NCBI RefSeq assembly: GCF_000701405.1
Contig: NZ_JNIV01000021.1
Span: 1-53,497 of the forward strand
DNA: 53,497 bases
Source of the DNA: Deinococcus marmoris DSM 12784
GTDB lineage: Bacteria; Deinococcota; Deinococci; Deinococcales; Deinococcaceae
Direction: 5' to 3'
Positions 39,748-51,703 of this stretch are shown one piece after another. The notes below the pieces were generated by a model, which saw only the letters and a program-made list of their open reading frames with translations, was not told the DNA's origin and made no database searches. Position 1 is the stretch's first letter, and each line of letters opens with the position of its first letter. The translations under genes and the position numbers were made by a program.

Positions 39748-39919
39748 GGGTTTAACCTCCTGTCGGTTGGGGTTCACGCTACCTGCCCGCCCCCTGCTCC
39801 AGCGTCCCTCCAAAGGCGGAGGCTGGCGGCGAATGCAGCAGGCACCCACCGGGGGAATTGCCCCGCAGGACACCTTCGCCTAGACTCGGGGCGATTCAGT
39901 TCCTGGAGGAACCCCAGCC

Positions 39920-40216
39920 TTGGAAACCCTGCGCGTCTCTGCCACTTCCCGCCCCAACGCCATCGCCGGAGCCATTGCTGCCCTGCTGCGGTCCCAGGGC
40001 AGCGTGGAAATTCAGGCCATCGGTCCCGCCGCCGTCAACCAGACAGTCAAGGCGCTGGCGATCGCGCGCGGCTATCTGGTGAACGACGGTCTGGACCTGT
40101 GCGCCCAGCCAGAATTCGTCAAGCTGGACGTTCAGCACGAGGAGCGCACCGCACTGAAGTTCAGTGTGATGGCGCAACCTCTGGCGGTTCCACTGCCCGT
40201 CCCCGGCGCAAAGTAG
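39920..40216 (+). CDS. spoVS: Stage V sporulation protein S family (SpoVS/Alba-like)
   Basis: 98 residues, small nucleic-acid-binding fold. The family signature is near complete: LRVSATSRPNAIAGAIAA, VEIQAIGPAAVNQTVKALAIARGYL in two parts, and a PEFVKLDV C-terminal segment. It is required for sporulation in Bacillus but is also widespread in non-sporulating Deinococcus-Thermus, where the role is unclear. TTG start with TGGAGGAAC 9 bases upstream; TAGACT at 39881-39886 is the likely -10 box, giving a leader of about 30 bases. Confidence 0.9.
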   Translation: METLRVSATSRPNAIAGAIAALLRSQGSVEIQAIGPAAVNQTVKALAIARGYLVNDGLDLCAQPEFVKLDVQHEERTALKFSVMAQPLAVPLPVPGAK

Positions 40217-40275
40217 GCCCAGGGCCACATCAATTCAGCGCCCCTCTCCTCTCATGAAACCTGAGTGGGGGACGC

Positions 40276-40384
40276 TAAGATATGGGAGGCGAAACCTCCG
40301 ATTGGAGTGGACGCCCACGCCGTTACCGACGGACTGGCCGGACCCGTTTCAGGGCCGCGCCCCACTTCCCGGAGGAAGTTCCCT
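40276..40384 (+). promoter_or_regulatory. Structured leader of the YugP-like gene
   Basis: TAAGAT (40276-40281) is a likely -10 box. About 95 bases follow before the ATG, with several short hairpins: GGAGG-CGAAA-CCTCC, GTGG-ACGC-CCAC and CCGT-TACCG-ACGG. The last, ACTTCC-CGGA-GGAAGT (40364-40379), contains the Shine-Dalgarno of the gene. No known riboswitch class is recognised. Confidence 0.4.
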
Positions 40385-41059
40385 ATGTTTCTTGGCCCCT
40401 ACACCATTCCGATCATTATCGTGTTCGTGGCGTCCCTGCTGATCCAGGGCTACCTGGGCCGCACCTATAAAAAGTGGGGTCAGGTCCGCAACGCCCGTGG
40501 CCTGACCGGCGCGGAAGTGGCCCGCATGATGCTCGACGAGAACGGCTTGCAGGGCGTGCCAGTGCAGGCTGTCCCCGGCAACCTGACCGATCACTACGAT
40601 CCCGGCAAGAAGACCGTCAACCTCAGCGAGAGCGTGTTTGGCGTCGCCAGCGTCGGCGCGATGGCGGTGGCGGCCCATGAAGTCGGCCACGCCATGCAGG
40701 ACAAGGTGCGGATGCCCGCACTGGTGCTGCGCGGCAAGATGGCCGTGCCGCTGAGCCTGGGCATGAATATTGCCCCCTGGCTGCTGCTGGCAGGCATCTT
40801 ATTGAAGCTGTCCGGCCTGCTGTGGCTGGGCGTCATCCTGTTCGGTGCGGCGCTGATCTTTCATGTGGTCACGCTGCCCGTGGAATTCGATGCCAGCCGC
40901 CGCGCGCTGGTGTATCTGGACAGCCGGGGCCTGAACGGCACGGTGGAAGGCCAGAACGGTGCAAAGAACGTGCTGACCGCCGCCGCCCTGACCTACGTGG
41001 CCGGATTCGCGATGGCCCTGGTGCAGTTTCTGAACATCCTGGGGATTGCCCGCCGGTAG
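40385..41059 (+). CDS. Zinc metallopeptidase, YugP-like membrane protein
   Basis: 224 residues, membrane metalloprotease of unknown substrate. TM1 is at the N-terminus (TIPIIIVFVASLLIQGYLG), the zinc motif HEVGH at 98-102, and two more membrane segments at about 125-165 (APWLLLAGILLKLSGLLWLGVILFGAAL, in part), with a last one at the C-terminus. SLPVEFDASRRAL is the typical second metal/substrate block after the helices. The ATG at 40385 is 9 bases after GGAGG. The mRNA leader can fold over this Shine-Dalgarno. Confidence 0.9.
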   Translation: MFLGPYTIPIIIVFVASLLIQGYLGRTYKKWGQVRNARGLTGAEVARMMLDENGLQGVPVQAVPGNLTDHYDPGKKTVNLSESVFGVASVGAMAVAAHEVGHAMQDKVRMPALVLRGKMAVPLSLGMNIAPWLLLAGILLKLSGLLWLGVILFGAALIFHVVTLPVEFDASRRALVYLDSRGLNGTVEGQNGAKNVLTAAALTYVAGFAMALVQFLNILGIARR

Positions 41060-41088
41060 TCGGCTCGGCCAGGGAGCGAGACAAAGAC

Positions 41089-41119
41089 GAGGCGGCCTTT
41101 AGATGGGGCCGCCTCTTTT
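41089..41119. terminator. Bidirectional terminator
   Basis: GAGGCGGCC and GGCCGCCTC arms around a TTTAGATG loop, A-rich before and TTTT after. It lies between the convergent YugP-like and MIP18 genes. Confidence 0.85.
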
Positions 41120-41131
41120 CAATCCGAGTCG

Positions 41132-41493
<362 letters not shown>

Positions 41494-41494
<1 letters not shown>

Positions 41495-41820
41495 TAACTC
41501 GACTCTCCTTCGGTGGGCAGGCCCGCTTCGGCCCAGGCCATCGTGCCGCCGCTCAGATTGACCACCTTGCTGTAGCCGTTTTGCATCAGGTACTCGCCCG
41601 CCTGCTTGCTGCGTGCGCCGCTGCGGCAGATCATGACCAGTTCCCTGTCTTTCGGCAGTTCCGAGAAACGGCTTTCCAGCTCGCTGAGGGGCAACAGCGC
41701 CGCGCCCTCGGCATGAATCTGATCGTACTCGCCCTGCTCACGTACATCCACCAGCACCGCGCCCTGTTGCACGCGACTCTGTCCTTCCTGTGGGGTCACT
41801 TCTTCCATAAAGAGCAGCAT
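41494..41820 (-). CDS. Rhodanese-like domain protein
   Basis: 108 residues, one rhodanese domain. Active-site loop VMICRSGARSKQAGEYL with Cys (about residue 64) and the loop typical of single-domain sulfurtransferases; GATLVDVREQGEY-like start (AVLVDVREQGEYDQIH). Coupled to the Fe-S assembly factor downstream, which suggests sulfur delivery to that pathway (inference). Confidence 0.88.
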
Positions 41821-41879
41821 AACCGAGTCCTCCGGGCGGAATGTGCCCCTTGCCAGAAGCTGTGGCCTATCCTGCGCCC

Positions 41880-42164
41880 ATGCCCCTGCCCGAAGGCGTG
41901 ACCGTCATCGACCTGCGCCCCCCCGAACTGCGCTTTGCCCAGCCGCTGGACAGGCTGACGGTGTTGCCCGTTCTGGCCGTCTCATTGCAGCAGATCGAGG
42001 ACGGCGCGCATGGCCTGACCCCGCAGACGGGGCCGCTGCTGGTGATCTGCGAACGCGGGGTGCGTTCCGGCCTGGCGGCGAAGTATCTGCGCGCCGATGG
42101 GCTGGAGGCCGTTGCCTATCCGGGCGGGGTTCCGGCGCTGCTGCGAGAAGTGGGAAGCGGTTAA
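41880..42164 (+). CDS. Small rhodanese-like protein
   Basis: 94 residues. A shortened rhodanese domain: [29 protein letters not shown], then active-site loop [18 protein letters not shown] with Cys (about residue 59) and a YPGGVPALL end. It is divergent from the first rhodanese gene. TATCCT lies 6 bases before the ATG (leaderless). Substrate unknown. Confidence 0.82.
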   Translation: MPLPEGVTVIDLRPPELRFAQPLDRLTVLPVLAVSLQQIEDGAHGLTPQTGPLLVICERGVRSGLAAKYLRADGLEAVAYPGGVPALLREVGSG

Positions 42165-42198
42165 GTCCAGCGTCCACCCACCGTCTACACTGACTCCC

Positions 42199-43683
42199 AT
42201 GTCTGCGCCTTCTTCAAACCAGCCTCAAAAATTGCCCCCTGGCTTCATCTCCGCCGACGATGTCCTGCACGAACGCCTGAGCGCCCCGGACACCCGCCGT
42301 CTGGAGCTGGAATACGGGAATGCCGAGTTGCTGTACGGGCTGGGCATCCTGGGCGTGGCCGGGCCGTTCGCGCGCGTGACCCCCTGGGAACTGGAAGACG
42401 AGGACGGCGTGCGCCGCATCAACGCCAGCGGGTACGCGGCCACCCCGTTTGGCGAGATGCCCCCGGTGCTGACCGAATTTTTGCATCAATTTCTGGACCT
42501 GAACCGCTCGATGGGCCTGCCCCAGCAGTCCAGCGCCCCGTGGCGCGCGGCGCTGGAGGCCAACCTGATCCGTCTGCTGGCCCGCGAACTGCCCAGCCAC
42601 GCCGATTCTCAGGTCTTCTTCTGCTCCAGTGGCACCGAGGCGGTGGAGGGCGCGCTCAAGTTTGCCAAGGCGTTCCGCCCCAGCTCGCAGTTTCAGATTT
42701 CGTTTGGCAGCGCCTACCACGGCAAGACCCTGGGCAGCCTGAGCCTGACGCCCAACCCGGAATATCAGGACATCTTCCGCCCGCTGGTGCCGGGGGCGCT
42801 GACCGTGCCCTACGGCGATCTGGACGCTTTCAAGGTGCTGATCCGGCGTGTCGGCCCCGATAAAATTACCTGCGTGATCGTGGAACCCATTCAGGGCGAG
42901 GGCGGCGTGAACATTCCCCCACCCGGCTTCCTCAGCGGGCTGGGCGAATACTGCCGCAAACACGGCATCATCGTTATTGCCGACGAGATTCAGACCGGGC
43001 TGGGGCGCACGGGCCACTGGTTCGAGTCGGCGGCGCAGGGCCTGGACCCCGATATCATCACCCTGGCCAAGCCGCTGGGCGGCGGGATGACGGCGGTGGG
43101 CGCGACGATTGCCCGGCACGACATCTATAAAAAGATGCTGGGCGGCCTGAGCAGCAAACGCCACAGCAACACCTTTGGCGGCGGCGCGCTGTCGATGGCG
43201 GTGGGTCTGAAATCGCTGGAATACCTGATCGAGAATGATCTGCCCGCCCGCAGCCTGGAACTGGGGCGCGTGGGCCTGGAGCGTTTGCGGGCCACCCAGC
43301 TCAAATATCCCCGCCTGCTGGAAAACGTGCGCGGTCAGGGTCTGTTGCTGGCGATGCAGTTCCAGCCGATGCTGGGCGTACCGCTGCCCGGCGTGTTGAA
43401 GGAACTGGTCTTCGAGGCCACCGCCCTGCTGGCCCTGCGCGAACTGCACGAATCCGGCGTGATGGCCAACCTGAGCCTGAGCAGCAAGCGCACCGTGCGC
43501 CTGACCCCGGCGCTGGACATGCCCCGTGACCTGTTTGACACCATGTTTGACCGGGTGGACAGCTTTGCAAAGCGCCGTCCCATCTCGCGTGACCTGCTCA
43601 CCGGAACGCCGCCCGTATTGATTGCCAAGCTGGCGAAATTTGCCGCCAGCAAGCCCAAGAAGCGCACGCCCAGTGATGGCTGA
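42199..43683 (+). CDS. Class III PLP-dependent aminotransferase
   Basis: 494 residues. PLP and substrate motifs: [20 protein letters not shown] (in part, about 140), [37 protein letters not shown] (Asp for the pyridine N) and the PLP lysine in [10 protein letters not shown] (about 295). [14 protein letters not shown] is the usual later block. Length and motifs fit the acetylornithine/putrescine/4-aminobutyrate group; the exact amine donor cannot be told. TACACT lies 7 bases before the ATG. An extended frame upstream is not conserved. Confidence 0.9.
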   Translation: MSAPSSNQPQKLPPGFISADDVLHERLSAPDTRRLELEYGNAELLYGLGILGVAGPFARVTPWELEDEDGVRRINASGYAATPFGEMPPVLTEFLHQFLDLNRSMGLPQQSSAPWRAALEANLIRLLARELPSHADSQVFFCSSGTEAVEGALKFAKAFRPSSQFQISFGSAYHGKTLGSLSLTPNPEYQDIFRPLVPGALTVPYGDLDAFKVLIRRVGPDKITCVIVEPIQGEGGVNIPPPGFLSGLGEYCRKHGIIVIADEIQTGLGRTGHWFESAAQGLDPDIITLAKPLGGGMTAVGATIARHDIYKKMLGGLSSKRHSNTFGGGALSMAVGLKSLEYLIENDLPARSLELGRVGLERLRATQLKYPRLLENVRGQGLLLAMQFQPMLGVPLPGVLKELVFEATALLALRELHESGVMANLSLSSKRTVRLTPALDMPRDLFDTMFDRVDSFAKRRPISRDLLTGTPPVLIAKLAKFAASKPKKRTPSDG

Positions 43684-43789
43684 GGGGCGGGGCAACTCAC
43701 CTGAACCTGACGCAGCCACGTCCTGAGCGTTCCTTTACTAACGTAGATTTTTTCACGGTCAGACTGTGGCTTGCGCTAATCTTTCTGGC

Positions 43790-44575
43790 ATGTGGCCATT
43801 CGGAAAAAGCACAGCAGACAGAGTCAACGACGCCCTCAACGAGCAGCCCCGTCTGAAGGATCTGGGCTTGCAGGTGCAGGAGAAGGGCGGCAACGTGACC
43901 GTCAGCGGCATGGTGCCCAATGACCGCTACGGCAGTCTGGTCAAGGTGGTGGCCGAGGGCATCAACGGCGTCAAGTCGGTGGACACCAGCGGCCTGATCG
44001 CCCAGGAAGCTCCCCAGCAGGCCCAGGCGGCAGCGCCCCAGGATGCAGGCCCCAGTGCCTCCGACAACACGGTCACTTCTGGCCCGGCCAGCAGCAGCGA
44101 CGAGCCTGAGCGTGTGACCGCTGCCCCCGCCACCTCCAGCATGGACGCGGAGATCAAGGAGATGGAGGACCGCAGCAAGATCGCCAAGGCGGTCCATCAG
44201 GCCATCCGCAACAACGGCGAGCTGAAGGACGATCCCATCGACGTGCTGCAAAGCGGCAACAGCGTGATCCTGCGCGGCGTGGTGGACAACGATCACGAGC
44301 AGCGGCTGGCCGAGAAGCTGGCCCGCGCCGTGGAAGGCGTGTCGGGCGTGGACATCAGCGGTCTGCGCGTGGCCGAGGGTGCCAAGGAACTGACCAAGGA
44401 AAAGGATCAGGACACCGGCGACACCGTGTACACCGTTCAGGCGGGCGACACGCTGGGCGCGATTGCCCAGAAGTACTACGGCGACGTGGGCGAGTACAAG
44501 AAGATCGCCCACTACAACAACATCAGCAACCCGGACCTGATCAAGGTGGGCCAGCAAATCAAGATTCCCGGCTGA
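43790..44575 (+). CDS. BON and LysM domain protein
   Basis: 261 residues, soluble with no signal peptide. Two BON-like units (about 15-65, KGGNVTVSGMVPND; and about 120-205, SGNSVILRGVVDNDHEQRLAEKL in part), an A/S/P-rich linker (70-115), and a C-terminal LysM domain (about 210-258: YTVQAGDTLGAIAQKYYG, PDLIKVGQQIKIPG). BON binds phospholipid or other ligands and LysM binds peptidoglycan-type glycans; similar to E. coli YgaU/Kbp, a potassium-binding protein, but with an extra BON. TAATCT lies 7 bases before the ATG. Confidence 0.88.
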   Translation: MWPFGKSTADRVNDALNEQPRLKDLGLQVQEKGGNVTVSGMVPNDRYGSLVKVVAEGINGVKSVDTSGLIAQEAPQQAQAAAPQDAGPSASDNTVTSGPASSSDEPERVTAAPATSSMDAEIKEMEDRSKIAKAVHQAIRNNGELKDDPIDVLQSGNSVILRGVVDNDHEQRLAEKLARAVEGVSGVDISGLRVAEGAKELTKEKDQDTGDTVYTVQAGDTLGAIAQKYYGDVGEYKKIAHYNNISNPDLIKVGQQIKIPG

Positions 44576-44594
44576 GTCAAGTCAGGTGAAGTGG

Positions 44595-44624
44595 GCCGCC
44601 TCCGAAATGAGGCGGCTTGTTCTT
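44595..44624 (+). terminator. Terminator after the BON-LysM gene
   Basis: GCCGCCTC-CGAAAT-GAGGCGGC stem followed by TTGTTCTTT. Confidence 0.75.
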
Positions 44625-44643
44625 TCCCCACCATTATCGTATC

Positions 44644-44665
44644 CTGATATCAGAGACTGATATTG
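44644..44665 (+). promoter_or_regulatory. Candidate PadR operator
   Basis: CTGATATCAG palindrome (44644-44653) and a second CTGATAT (44657-44663) form a direct repeat with 13-bp period, between the terminator and the padR Shine-Dalgarno. PadR regulators commonly bind such sites at their own promoter; this is inference from position and symmetry. Confidence 0.5.
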
Positions 44666-44683
44666 TGAGTGGAGGACAAAAAT

Positions 44684-45001
44684 ATGGACGTGAATCTTTT
44701 CAAAGGCAATCTTGATTTGATTTTGCTGAGCGTGTTGGAGCGGGAGGGCGGCTACGGGCAGGACATCGCCAAGCGAGTGGACGCGCTGACAGAAGGGCAG
44801 ATCAGATTGAATGCCGGGAGCCTATACCCGGCCCTGCACCGCCTGGAACGCGCTGGATTTCTGAGTGCGGTTCAGACTCAGCCTGCGCGTGGTGGGCCGC
44901 CAGTCAAGACTTACCTGCTAACCGACGCGGGCTGCGAGGAGTTGCTGCGCCGCCGCGAGGGTTACGCCGCCTTTGACCGTGCGTTGCGGCGGTTGTGGTG
45001 A
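44684..45001 (+). CDS. PadR family transcriptional regulator
   Basis: 105 residues. Winged helix-turn-helix core LDLILLSVLEREGGYGQDIAKRV (in part), LNAGSLYPALHRLERAGFL and KTYLLTDAGCEELLRR are diagnostic of PadR. The ATG follows GGAGGACAAAAAT. It has TGA overlapping the next gene's GTG. Likely represses its own operon, which also holds a HAAS-like protein and signal peptidase I. Confidence 0.9.
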   Translation: MDVNLFKGNLDLILLSVLEREGGYGQDIAKRVDALTEGQIRLNAGSLYPALHRLERAGFLSAVQTQPARGGPPVKTYLLTDAGCEELLRRREGYAAFDRALRRLW

Positions 45002-45330
45002 AGTCACCCGCCCCGCTTGAGGTGTATCTGAACCATGCCGTCTGCCTGTTGCCGCTCCAGATCCGTCGGGATGTACGGGCCGAACTTCACGCCAACCTGC
45101 ACCAATCCATGCTGGACGCCCGATTGAAGGATCTGGATGAAGTTGATGCCTGGGCAATCGCCCTGCGTGATTCTGGCTCGCCGTGGTGGCTGGCCCTGAA
45201 TCTGGCGCGGGTGTACACGCTGGGACTGGGTTTGCGCGTGTTGTTCGTGGGACTGGCGCTGGGTGGGGCAGCCTACGCGGTTCGTGCAGAGGTTCACGCT
45301 GCCCCCACGGCGCAGGAGGCCCGGCCATGA
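44998..45330 (+). CDS. HAAS-like small membrane protein
   Basis: 110 residues. Helical N-terminus (IRRDVRAELHANLHQSMLDAR, in part; AWAIALRDSGSP) resembles the HAAS/DUF1700 region that typically follows PadR genes, then one membrane segment (LGLGLRVLFVGLALGGAAYAV). The GTG at 44998 overlaps the padR stop by 4 bp; its own stop overlaps lepB by 4 bp. Function unknown, probably a partner of PadR signalling. Confidence 0.65.
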   Translation: MKSPAPLEVYLNHAVCLLPLQIRRDVRAELHANLHQSMLDARLKDLDEVDAWAIALRDSGSPWWLALNLARVYTLGLGLRVLFVGLALGGAAYAVRAEVHAAPTAQEARP

Positions 45331-46049
45331 GCAACCGGCTGCTGGGGTTGTGGCGTGAGTGGGCCGCGCCTGTGGTCTTTGCGCTGCTGTTCACGCAGTT
45401 CGGCGCGAGTTCGGTGGGCGTGGACGGGGCCAGCATGATGCCTGCGCTGCGTCACGGCGAACGCCTGCTGCTGCCCACTGCCGAGGGCTGGGCGCACCGG
45501 CTGGGTCTGGGTGAATATCACCGGGGCGACATCGTGGTGTTCAAGCCGCCGCGCGCAGCGGCCTACGAATGGAAGAGTGACTACCGGGGGCTGCCGCTGC
45601 CCTGGCGTTACCGCCCGTATCTGGTCAAGCGTGTGGTGGGCGTGCCGGGCGACACGGTCAGCATTCGTGCCGGGCAGGTCAGCGTGAACGGTCAGCCGTT
45701 GCCAGAGGCGAAAACACATGCGTACTGGAATATGTTATGCCCCGACACGGGTAGCTCTCTCGCCAACAGTGTCGCGGCCTCGCCCACACGGGCGGACTTG
45801 CCCAATGTGAAAGTGCCTCCTAACCACTACTTCGTGATGGGCGACAACCGCAGCTCTGGCGGAAGTCTGGACAGCCGCGTTTTTGGCCCTGTGGGCGTGC
45901 AGGACATCTCGGCCCGCGCAGTGGTCAGTGTGTGGCCGCTGGTCCGCAAGACGGCGGCCACTCCGCCCTGCGACGGTGGCCCGCAGCCCCAGCAGCGCGT
46001 GAAGTTTAGCGGCCCGCAGGAGTGGAACCCGCGGCTGCTGCTGCCCTGA
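45327..46049 (+). CDS. lepB: Signal peptidase I
   Basis: 240 residues, membrane-bound serine/lysine peptidase that removes signal peptides. One N-terminal membrane helix (about 13-30), catalytic Ser36 in DGASMMPAL, Lys101 in YLVKRVVGVPGD, and box E MGDNRSSGGSLDSRVFGP. The ATG overlaps the previous stop (ATGA) and has AGGAGG upstream. Location in a PadR operon is unusual for this housekeeping enzyme and suggests a regulated, secondary copy. Confidence 0.93.
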   Translation: MSNRLLGLWREWAAPVVFALLFTQFGASSVGVDGASMMPALRHGERLLLPTAEGWAHRLGLGEYHRGDIVVFKPPRAAAYEWKSDYRGLPLPWRYRPYLVKRVVGVPGDTVSIRAGQVSVNGQPLPEAKTHAYWNMLCPDTGSSLANSVAASPTRADLPNVKVPPNHYFVMGDNRSSGGSLDSRVFGPVGVQDISARAVVSVWPLVRKTAATPPCDGGPQPQQRVKFSGPQEWNPRLLLP

Positions 46050-46067
46050 AGCACCCGGCAATCTGGC

Positions 46068-46073
46068 TATACT
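46068..46073 (+). promoter_or_regulatory. -10 box upstream of a small frame
   Basis: TATACT, in GGCTATACTCC, 13 bases before ATG 46087. The -35 (CCTGAA, 17 bases upstream) is poor. Confidence 0.4.
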
Positions 46074-46086
46074 CCAGCCTGAAGCC

Positions 46087-46173
46087 ATGTTTATCCCTGC
46101 TGATGGCACACTTGTGTGTCTAACGCATATGCCCGAGTTGGGGCAGGCGCTACAGCACTCCCTGCGGTCCTGA
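46087..46173 (+). CDS. Candidate small protein, 28 residues
   Basis: ATG with weak GAAG upstream; MFIPADGTLVCLTHM... ending TGA at 46171-46173. Residue mix is protein-like (no Arg/Pro filler as in shadow frames) and a good -10 box precedes it. Lies in the gap between lepB and the histidine kinase operon. Nothing similar is known to me; it could be chance. Confidence 0.3.
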   Translation: MFIPADGTLVCLTHMPELGQALQHSLRS

Positions 46174-46230
46174 CTGCCCTTCCCCCTTTCGGCGGACGCC
46201 TTTCTTTGCTGCCCGCCGTACCTTCGTCGC

Positions 46231-47987
<1,757 letters not shown>

Positions 47988-47991
<4 letters not shown>

Positions 47992-49010
47992 CCCTCAGCC
48001 CCGGCACCCGGCCCCTGCCCCCGGTGCTGTCGCGGATGGCGCTGGGACTGCTGATCGCCGGCGCGGGGGCGCTGCTGGCCTGGCAGGGCGTGACGGTCAA
48101 GCCGACGCCAGGCATGGGGGCCGAGACCACCCCGGTCAGCGTGGCGCTGGACGGCCCCCTCCAGGGCGATCTGGCGCGCACGGCCACCCTGAAAATCGAC
48201 GGGGACCGCACCAGCCTGAATCTGGGACCGCTGCCCGCCGGAAGTGCCCTGGTGGTGGGCGGACAGGTCACCCACCGCGCCCGCAATCCGGTGCAGCTCA
48301 GCGCCAGCCGGGAGGGGGGAGAATTGACCTTCGGGCTGATCCTGCGCGTGCAGTCGCTGGACCGCCCCGGCGTCACCGTGGCCTATCCCGAACCCGTTCA
48401 GCACGTCATTGACTTGAAGGCCAGCCGCAGCATTCCGCTGACCCTGAGGACCCGCACCCTGGGCGGGGATCAGGCGCTGGACCTCTCGTTCCTGCGTCTG
48501 CGGGCGCTGAATGTCCGCAGCGTCAGCGGCGATCAGATGGTCACGCTTCCGGCGCAGGCAGGCGGGCCGTTCGCGCTGGTCAGCACGTCGGGGACCATCG
48601 CCGTCACGGCTCCTGGCGGCGCGTCTCCCGAGGCTGTGCGCGTCAACACGGTCAGCGGCGACCTGAAACTGGCGCTGGCGGGGGTCAGAACGGGCACGCT
48701 GGGGGCCGGAACGGGCAGCGGCGACGTGAAGCTGACCCTGCCCGCCGCCTTCTCGCGCGGCACGGTCACCACCGCCAGCGGCGACGTCACGGTGACTGCC
48801 CCGGCTGGCACGCGCGGCAATCTGGACATCCGCACTCAGAGCGGCGATGTGGTGCTGCGCGCCGCCCCCGGCCTGAAGGTGCGCGTGCGCTTCACGGACC
48901 GCGAAACCCTGAGTCTGCCTGCCGGTCAGCCGCCTGCCAGTGCCCCCGATCTGGACGTGTTTATCGACGCGCCAGGCGACAATTTCACCCTCGAATCCCT
49001 CTCAGAATGA
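47988..49010 (+). CDS. DUF4097-type beta-repeat protein with N-terminal anchor
   Basis: 340 residues. One membrane segment near the N-terminus (MALGLLIAGAGALLAW, about 17-32); C-terminal half is a run of about 20-residue units each with SGD or SGT turns (VSGDQMVTL, TSGTIAVTA, VSGDLKLAL, GSGDVKLTL, ASGDVTVTA, QSGDVVLRA), a right-handed beta-solenoid pattern as in DUF4097/LiaF-like proteins. GTG start overlaps the kinase stop by 4 bp. Likely an accessory sensor or output in the envelope. Confidence 0.85.
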
Positions 49011-49030
49011 CGCCTCACAAGGAGATCACC

Positions 49031-49695
<665 letters not shown>

Positions 49696-49699
<4 letters not shown>

Positions 49700-50094
49700 A
49701 GTTGGCCCCGGACCTGCGTCTGCCGCTGCTGATGCTAGGCATTGCAGGGCTGGGGATACTGGCAGGTGTGGTCCGGGTTGCCATGATGGACGGGCTGGGA
49801 TTGGGGCGTTCGCTGCTCTCTCTGAGCGTCGTGCTGCCTGTGCTGCTCGTACCTGTCGGAGTATTGGCCGCCTTCGCTGTCTGGTTGCGGAGGCGCAACC
49901 GAGTAGGGGCGGTCTGGGGTGGGCTGTCGGCGGCTGGCGGAGCTGCAATTTACAGTTTCATGCTGCTGCATCCCGAAATGAATCGGGACGCCAACATCGG
50001 CCTGAGTTTGTACTGGATGTTTGGCTGGTTCTATCCGCTAGGGCTGGTCTTTTCGCTCGGCGCGGCACTGGGAACATGGGTGGGGCGCCGGTAA
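49696..50094 (+). CDS. Small membrane protein, function unknown
   Basis: 132 residues with four membrane segments (PLLMLGIAGLGILAGVV; SLLSLSVVLPVLLVPVGVLA in part; AVWGGLSAAGGAAIYSFML; WMFGWFYPLGLVFSLGAAL) and an RRRNR cytoplasmic loop. No family recognised. ATG overlaps the response-regulator stop. It is flanked on both sides by copies of the regulator's 3' end. Confidence 0.72.
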
Positions 50095-50121
50095 GGCTTT
50101 GAACTACGCTCGCTAGAGGAT

Positions 50122-50187
50122 TGGAGGCAGGCGGCGCTGTATGCGCTCAAGCAGGGGAGCGCAAGCCTGGATGGATCAGAGGGGTAA
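50122..50187 (+). pseudogene. Remnant of a response regulator C-terminus
   Basis: RQAALYALKQGSASLDGSEG then TAA. This matches the end of the regulator at 49031 (TQAALYALKHGIASLDGAGG) at 15 of 20 residues, but the codons differ mostly at third positions. It therefore looks like the tail of a once-functional paralog, not a recent copy. Nothing upstream of it reads as a receiver or helix-turn-helix. Confidence 0.6.
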
Positions 50188-50232
50188 GCGGATATAGCTC
50201 AGGTCAACCGCTGAATGGCCGCGTGGATGGGG

Positions 50233-50565
50233 TCACTGCAACAGCGTCAACAGCTTTGCCAGCACATCATCCATCACGGCTTGTGGCACCCCCTCTACCC
50301 GTGTTGCGCCGCGTGCCGCCAGATCAAGGACACGCGGTTGATCGCAGCGAATGATTCCGGTGGTCTGCGTTCCTGCCCCGTCCAGCGAAACGGCGAAGCC
50401 CAGCGTGCGAACAAACTGGCCGCCCGTGGTGATGGGCAACACGACAGGGGTTCGCGTCAGCGTGTTGAAGGCGTCGGGTGAGACCAGCAGGACGGGGCGG
50501 GTGCCGCGCTGCTCGTGTCCAGCCGTCGGGTCGAGGCTCACCCGGTAGATGTCACCGCGCCGCAT
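50233..50565 (-). CDS. MazF/PemK family toxin (mRNA interferase)
   Basis: 110 residues. The family start is present (RRGDIYRVSLDPTAGHEQRGTRPVLLVSPDAFN in two parts) with RP(V)LLVSPDAFN, VVLPITTGG and GIIRCDQPRVLD. These are the motifs of sequence-specific endoribonucleases that cut mRNA. ATG overlaps the antitoxin stop by one base, the standard order antitoxin then toxin. Confidence 0.93.
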   Translation of the reverse strand: MRRGDIYRVSLDPTAGHEQRGTRPVLLVSPDAFNTLTRTPVVLPITTGGQFVRTLGFAVSLDGAGTQTTGIIRCDQPRVLDLAARGATRVEGVPQAVMDDVLAKLLTLLQ

Positions 50566-50822
50566 TACAGCAGTTCATTCCCGACGGGGGCAGCCTGAAG
50601 CCACTCGTCTTCCTCTGCCGTGCGCGGAGCCTGGGAGTCGCACTGGGCCAGCAGTTCGCTCAGGCTGTAGCGCGGCCCCCGCTGGGGAAGGATGACCAGA
50701 TGATCGCCCTCCAGGGTCAGACCGACGGCCTCGCCTGCCCTGAGCTGAAGCAGTTCAAGCAGTGCCGGGGGGATGGTGAGCATGACCGAGCCGCCAACTT
50801 TGCGGAGATGGGTGGTGTGCAT
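50565..50822 (-). CDS. MazE-like antitoxin (AbrB-type DNA-binding)
   Basis: 85 residues. The N-terminal swapped-hairpin AbrB/MazE motif is HLRKVGGSVMLTIPPALLELLQLRAGEAV in parts, and the C-terminal 30 residues are acidic and flexible (TAEEDEWLQ), the part that wraps around a MazF-type toxin. It also represses its operon in known systems; an inverted repeat lies over its promoter. Confidence 0.92.
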   Translation of the reverse strand: MHTTHLRKVGGSVMLTIPPALLELLQLRAGEAVGLTLEGDHLVILPQRGPRYSLSELLAQCDSQAPRTAEEDEWLQAAPVGNELL

Positions 50823-50844
50823 AAGTTATATTTTAAGATAACTT
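50823..50844 (-). promoter_or_regulatory. Toxin-antitoxin operator/promoter
   Basis: AAGTTAT (50823-50829) and ATAACTT (50838-50844) are perfect inverted repeats around a TAAAAT -10 box (50830-50835, minus strand), 7 bases before the antitoxin ATG. Binding here would block the leaderless promoter directly. Confidence 0.65.
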
Positions 50845-50863
50845 CCGGGCTGAGGCAAGGGGT

Positions 50864-51699
<836 letters not shown>

Positions 51700-51703
<4 letters not shown>

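Noticed and set aside
40276..40384. Assignment of the leader to a known riboswitch class
   Set aside because: Hairpins are present but I cannot match the conserved core of any known class, so it is listed only as an unclassified leader.
48520..48900. Regular GC-rich repeats inside the DUF4097 gene, considered as a possible CRISPR or tandem repeat
   Set aside because: The periodicity is at protein level (SGD turns) with variable DNA; there are no constant repeats with unique spacers.
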